In this document: positions 7,339 to 11,667 of the stretch, piece by piece
Numbering within the stretch: the first letter of the stretch is position 1
Layout of the letters: each line of letters opens with the position of its first letter
DNA from: Saccoglossus kowalevskii
Taxonomy: Eukaryota; Hemichordata; Enteropneusta; Harrimaniidae
NCBI RefSeq assembly: GCF_000003605.2
Contig: NW_003132947.1
Span: 1 to 11,667, forward strand
Length of the DNA stretch: 11,667 nt
Direction: 5' to 3'
Notes under the pieces: model-generated
Told to the model about the DNA's origin: nothing
The model's database searches: none
What the model saw: the letters and a program-made list of their open reading frames with translations, nothing else
Position numbers and translations under genes: made by a program

Positions 7339-7471
7339 TTAAAGGGCGGCAGTCGTCGTGCCGCGCCCTGTTCGATATGGGATTCATAGCGACGTATACA
7401 ACGCGTGTAAAATACATTGTTTATTTACATGAAATTCGAACACGCGCTGCGCGACGACCACCGCGCTTTAA
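7339..7471 (-). mobile_element. TTAA-flanked miniature inverted-repeat transposable element, copy 2
   Basis: The 125-bp body (7343-7467) is the reverse complement of copy 1 and aligns without gaps. I count about nine mismatches over about 133 aligned bases, five of them clustered near one end. TTAA borders it at 7339-7342 and 7468-7471. Its own ends, AGGGCGGCAGTCGTCG and, reverse-complemented, AGCGCGGTGGTCGTCG, are better preserved inverted repeats than those of copy 1. The 104-codon frame running into it has no recognisable content. Confidence 0.75.
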
Positions 7472-8412
7472 ATGCTTATAATAAAACTGTCTCCCGAGAT
7501 ACATACATCATGAGTATTTATTCAATTATTCATTTGTTGAAATTCTTTTTGAAACATGGACGTGCAAATAAAAAAGTGCAAACGGGAAACAATCAGGAAC
7601 GGACAAACTGACATGCAATGAATGTACACATTTGTAGACTGGTTTTGCATTGATGCCTTCATTCCATATATTGATTCAGATATTGTGCCAATGATACCGA
7701 CATTATAATTTAACTCACGAGAATACATTTAAACATATCATTACTTGTTTTAAGATATAAAATACAAGAAGCACACTTCTCAATACAGTTGGCTGAGTAA
7801 AAAAAACAAAAACAAATACACTGAATTTGGACTGAGTTACTCCCAAATTTGTCAACTTGATAATCTACACTGATTGCCATGTTTTACGACTCAATTGATA
7901 CGATGTCCATGTCAATTAAAAACAAACAAAACAATCATGGCAACAAAATGCTGCAATACACGGATTACAGAAATACCACTAGAACGAACACAACCTGTAA
8001 GGAGTGCATTATTTTACATATACCAAGACCAAGGTTATCCAAGGTCAACCCAATGAAACAAATCAGCAGTTGCTACAAACTTTTGTTATTTTTATTTATA
8101 TTTTACGCCGTAGATGAGTAATCAAACTTTATACACCATTCATAAGTTCGACATCTTATGCAATTGTAATGTCGGAAACTTGTCCTTTATCTTATGTTTG
8201 CACACCTGAAACGAACATGGTACCAAGAGGCCTTGTTCAACACGATGTTCTCTTGTCCACTCGTACACTCATCCGCAATGAATAGACCTCTGTACTGGGA
8301 TGCACACACGCACTTAACAAATGAATTTAGGCAAACATCATTGTATATACATGTTCGTATCTATTCAATTACCACACGCCATGATGCACAGGCGTGATAA
8401 AGCCGAGATTAC

Positions 8413-8424
8413 GTCACATGTGAC
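8413..8424. repeat. 12-bp palindrome GTCACATGTGAC
   Basis: A perfect palindrome centred on the E-box CATGTG/CACATG. It extends to a 16-bp near-palindrome (8411-8426) with one mismatched pair and carries a TGACGTAA half-CRE on the minus strand. It is a possible bZIP or bHLH site. Confidence 0.5.
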
Positions 8425-8468
8425 ATCACAGCACGAGAATCACTGGCTATTGTATGTGCTGCTTCTCT

Positions 8469-8480
8469 GGGGGGGGGGGG
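8469..8480 (+). repeat. Poly-G tract (12 G)
   Basis: Twelve consecutive G residues, followed about 60 bases later by GGAGGTGGGGGTGG. Quadruplex formation is possible, and the exact length may be unreliable. Confidence 0.85.
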
Positions 8481-9139
8481 TACTGGTTGGGCCGGAGTCG
8501 TTGTTAACGCTTTTCTATCTTTATGGGATAACCTTTCCAAACTATGGAGGTGGGGGTGGCTAGAAGAGGTGACCAGTGCCATGGCGATTTTTGTTTCTCT
8601 GTGTCTCATCTGCACATTTTATTTTCTTGAATGTGCCAACATTTTATCCCTTGCATAATTTTCTTTCTTTCTGTGTCCAGCTTGCATATTTAAACAAACC
8701 GGCCACCCCTCATATTTTCAAATAGTCGACTCCTTATTACACTTAAGTCGCGGGTTTGAGATTGCTATATCGCAATCAGTGATATTGATGTAGTCTAGTC
8801 TTAGCACAACGATCCGAATGTTGGACAAGAAGAAGTACGCTTAAGATTACTAATCAATTCTATCTATATGTAAGCCACAATCAGTTTACCTTTGGCATAC
8901 TCAATGAACAGTGAGCAGGCCATTACCATGGCAACCGATAGGATATATCTGGATGTCAATATAAGATTGCGGTATTGCGAAGTAAACATATACACCACGT
9001 GACTAGACGCGCTGTCCAGATGATACTAATTGGAGAAAACACATAACTAAGAAGAATAATTTGACAGGAATCTTGATCATTATCCGATAATCCGACTATG
9101 ATTCGGGACAACGTAAATAACATGAGTAGTACCGCACTG

Positions 9140-10130
9140 AAATGGCACACTTTGCTCAATTTAACTCATGAATTTCAGTCGCCAGCAAATGACACACTTT
9201 GCTCAATTTAACTCATGAATTTCAGTCACCAGCAAATGACACACTTTGTTCAATTTAACTCGTGAATTTCCGTCACCAGCAAATGACACACTTTGTTCAA
9301 TTTAACTCGTGAATTTCCGTCACCAGCAAATGACACACTTTGTTCAATTTAACTCGTGAATTTCCGTCACCAACAAATGACACACTTTGTTCAATTTAAC
9401 TCATGAATTTCAGTCACCAACAAATGACACGCTTTGTTCAATTTAACTCATGAATTTCAGTCACCAACAAATGACACACTTTGCTCAATTTAACTCATGA
9501 ATTTCAGTCACCAACAAATGACACACTTTGCTCAATTTAACTCATGAATTTCAGTCAACAACAAATGACACACTTTGTTCAATTTAACTCATGAATTTCA
9601 GTCACCAACAAATGACACGCTTTGTTCAATTTAACTCATGAATTTCAGTCACCAGCAAATGACACACTTTGCTCAATTTAACTCATGAATTTCAGTCACC
9701 AACAAATGACACACTTTGTTCAATTTAACTCATGAATTTCAGTCACCAGCAAATGACACACTTTGTTTAATTTAACTCATGAATTTCAGTCACCAGCAAA
9801 TGACACACATTGTTCAATGTAACTCATGAATTTCAGTCACCAACAAATGGCACACTTTGTTCAATTTAACTCATGAATTTCAGTCACCAGCAAATGACAC
9901 ACTTTGTTCAATTTTAACTCATGAATTTCAGTCACCAACAAATGACACACTTTGTTCAATTTTAACTCATGAATTTCAGTCACCAGCATATGACACACTT
10001 TGTTCAATTTAACTCATGAATTTCAGTCACCAACAAATGACACACTTTGTTCAATTTTAACTCATGAATTTCAGTCACCAACAAATGACACACTTTGTTC
10101 AATTTAACTCATGAATTTCAGTCACCAGCA
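9140..10130 (+). repeat. 47-bp minisatellite, 21 tandem copies
   Basis: The unit begins ACACTTTGTTCAATTTAACT, continues CATGAATTTCAGTCACCA and ends RCAAATGAC. Twenty copies span 9147-10089, and a partial 21st ends at 10130. Most are exactly 47 bases; copies 17, 18 and 20 are 48 because of an extra T. Copies 3-5 share the private variants CGTGAATTTCCG. Copies 6-8 and 10-12 show the same order of variants (TTTGTTC, then ACGCTTTG, then TTTGCTC), suggesting duplication of a four-copy block. There are no spacers, so it is not a CRISPR array. A period not divisible by three rules out a simple repeat protein. Confidence 0.97.
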
Positions 10131-11193
10131 CACGTACTTTTAACGTCAAGGATGACGTAACATATCGCATAGAAATGTCTACTACCTGTGGCATGACATG
10201 AGATTTACTTGTACGGACTGCATCACTATTACTGAGGGATGAATCGAGGGAGTAGGGATAAGCGAAAATAGTTTTCGTCAGCATTTCTTTCTTTTGCGCT
10301 TCTTTCTTCTTCGCCCGAATTTTCGTGATATTTTCGGAGACGATAATTTGTTTCCCACAATGCATCGTTTTGATTCCCCTATCATACCAGGAGGCTGTGA
10401 TTTCAAACATGGCTATTCTCTCTATAATCACTGGTATTACAAGTACCATTCGCAACATAGCCTGTCGTTGATGGCGCCATTGCTAGGTGTTCCAACGAAT
10501 TGCCCATGCATTAATGTTTGTTATACCCCAATATAAAAATATATTTATTGAATTAATAAATTAAACGTGTCGCATAAAAATGGTACTCTGATTTGAAGTC
10601 AAACATTCATATAATTAATCTTATTGATTTTTTAGTTGGTATTTTCGTTGTGATTGAAACGAACAAGTACCTAGCATGACCGTGAAAAAGACCAATATGC
10701 CGTCCAGTGCCTAACACAAAGCTCACATTGGCGGCACGACAAGGAACTGATAGCTTGCCCGCACGACTACATGCTGTGTTCAACCTTGAATACACAAGAA
10801 TACTTCCACACTTTATCACCTAAGTCATTTGGTGAAATCTTCGGTTGCCATGGAAATAAATCTCTGGAAAAACCTTGACCATTAGAGTCAATAGCGTCGC
10901 GTGTCTTGGTTAATAATTGGCATTTACGAGTTTACCAAGCGTGGCTTATCTGATGTATACGGCAGGTCCTCACACGAAAGGTCATTCGATTATTGACCAC
11001 TGGCACACGCCTAAGATGATGCCACCGTGTCCCACCTGCCCACATACCTCGGTAGTCCAACTACCTAATACCACTTCAGGAGACAGCATGGCGGGGTGTC
11101 TCTCGCAATTATAATTGAAATATCGACTAACTAATATACTACCTTTGACAAGACATGCGCATGATTGTCGGTATACTCCTATAGACAAGATAC
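10131..11193. other. Non-coding region between two minisatellites
   Basis: No gene is recognised. The longest frame, 119 codons on the minus strand at 10099-10458, has an internal ATG-rich start, runs into the 47-bp array and has no recognisable domain. A palindromic ATGGCGCCAT lies at 10471-10480. A very AT-rich patch with AATAAA words occurs at about 10530-10565. The sequence GTATACTCCTATAGACAAG at about 11171 is a stray partial copy of the adjoining 40-bp repeat. Confidence 0.5.
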
Positions 11194-11667
11194 GTGTACT
11201 CCTATATACAATGTATGTAAAAGAAAGTAGTAGGTGTACTCCTATATACAATGTATGTAAAAGAAATTAGTAGGTGTACTCCTATAGACAATGTATGTAA
11301 AAGAAAGTAGTAGGTGTACTTCTATAGACAATGTATGTAATCGAAAGAAATAGGTGTACTCCTATAGACAATGTAAGTAAAAGAAATTAGTAGGTGTACT
11401 CCTATATACAATGTATGTAAAAGAAAGCAGTAGGTGTACTCCTATAGACAATGTAAGTAAAAGAAATTAGTAGGTGTACTCCTATAGACAATGTATGTAA
11501 TCGAAAGAAATAGATGTACTCCTATATACAATGTATGTAAAAGAAATTAGTAGGTGTACTCCTATAGACAATGTATGTAATAGAAAGTAGTAGGTGTACT
11601 CATATAGACAATGTAAGTAAAAGAAATTAGTAGGTGTACTCCTATAGACAGTGTATGTAATAGAAAG
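11194..11667 (+). repeat. 40-bp minisatellite, about 12 copies, continuing past the window end
   Basis: The unit reads GTGTACTCCTATAKACAATG followed by TAWGTAA, an A-rich GAAA stretch and TTAGTAG or GTAGTAG. Eleven full copies (11194-11633) and a truncated twelfth are present, each exactly 40 bases. The tail variant AAATTAGTAG occurs in copies 2, 5, 7, 9 and 11, so from copy 5 on it alternates with other tails, giving an 80-bp higher-order period. The true array length is unknown because the window ends inside it. Confidence 0.96.

Larger units (their letters stand above)
7472..9139. other. Long region without a recognisable gene
   Basis: Several short open frames (for example 7879-8121, 8194-8397 and 8321-8563) overlap one another, lack motifs and look random. 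The region contains a 12-bp palindrome (8413-8424), a 12-G tract (8469-8480) and a CACGTG at 8996-9001. A pyrimidine tract ending in TGTGTCCAG near 8680 could be a splice acceptor, but no coding sequence follows convincingly. Confidence 0.5.

Noticed and set aside
7167-7481. 104-codon plus-strand frame as a possible transposase remnant between the MITEs
   Set aside because: It ends inside MITE copy 2, and no DDE-type or zinc-binding pattern is visible.
9140-10130. CRISPR array
   Set aside because: The repeats are directly contiguous without unique spacers, and the context is eukaryotic; it is a minisatellite.
10099-10458. 119-codon minus-strand open frame
   Set aside because: It runs into the 47-bp minisatellite, contains no recognisable domain and has no splice or promoter support; probably chance.
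10982-11251. 89-codon minus-strand frame
   Set aside because: Its start lies inside the 40-bp minisatellite, and the remainder has no recognisable motif.

Overview
This window looks like an AT-rich stretch of an animal, probably invertebrate, nuclear genome. It has one convincing protein-coding exon, a basic helix-loop-helix (bHLH) transcription factor of the Achaete-scute type. Most of the rest is non-coding repeat DNA: minisatellites, small inverted-repeat transposons, microsatellites and poly-G tracts. Nothing suggests operons, ribosome-binding sites or phage. A eukaryote is indicated by the proneural-type bHLH, its Kozak-context start, AATAAA signals, a consensus splice donor and large tandem arrays. 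I cannot name the species.

Layout. 1-935: old, degenerate repeats built on an AGCTTGGTCCC / AAGCAACAATGC theme, interrupted by a duplicated AT-rich segment of about 50 bp (541-640). 936-1861: upstream region of the gene, with a decayed copy of a TTAA-type miniature transposon (about 1270-1372), three CACGTG boxes and a weak TATA-like site. 1862-2332: the bHLH gene. It can be read as intronless (stop at 2330-2332, polyadenylation signals at 2371-2384) or as a first exon ending at 2311 on a consensus GTAAGT donor. 2448-2511: a perfect 15-bp inverted repeat. About 2505-2660: a second decayed transposon copy. 2660-6230: no recognisable gene, but scattered CREB/ATF-like palindromes, E-boxes and one CTCF-like site. 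6233-7471: two 125-bp miniature inverted-repeat elements in opposite orientation, about 93% identical, each bounded by TTAA and separated by about 1 kb of unrecognised DNA with an AT palindrome near its centre. 7472-9139: no recognisable gene. 9140-10130: 21 tandem copies of a 47-bp unit. 10131-11193: no recognisable gene. 11194-11667: about 12 copies of a 40-bp unit running off the window end.

Functionally, the only supported product is the bHLH protein, which would bind E-boxes in the nucleus, normally as a heterodimer with a class I (E-protein/Daughterless) partner. The CACGTG and CRE-like palindromes around it may be regulatory, but that is inference. I found no defence system, operon or novel multi-gene system. 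The most unusual items are the TTAA element family (two fresh copies as an inverted pair, two relics flanking the gene), substitutions at usually conserved bHLH positions, and the higher-order structure in the minisatellites.
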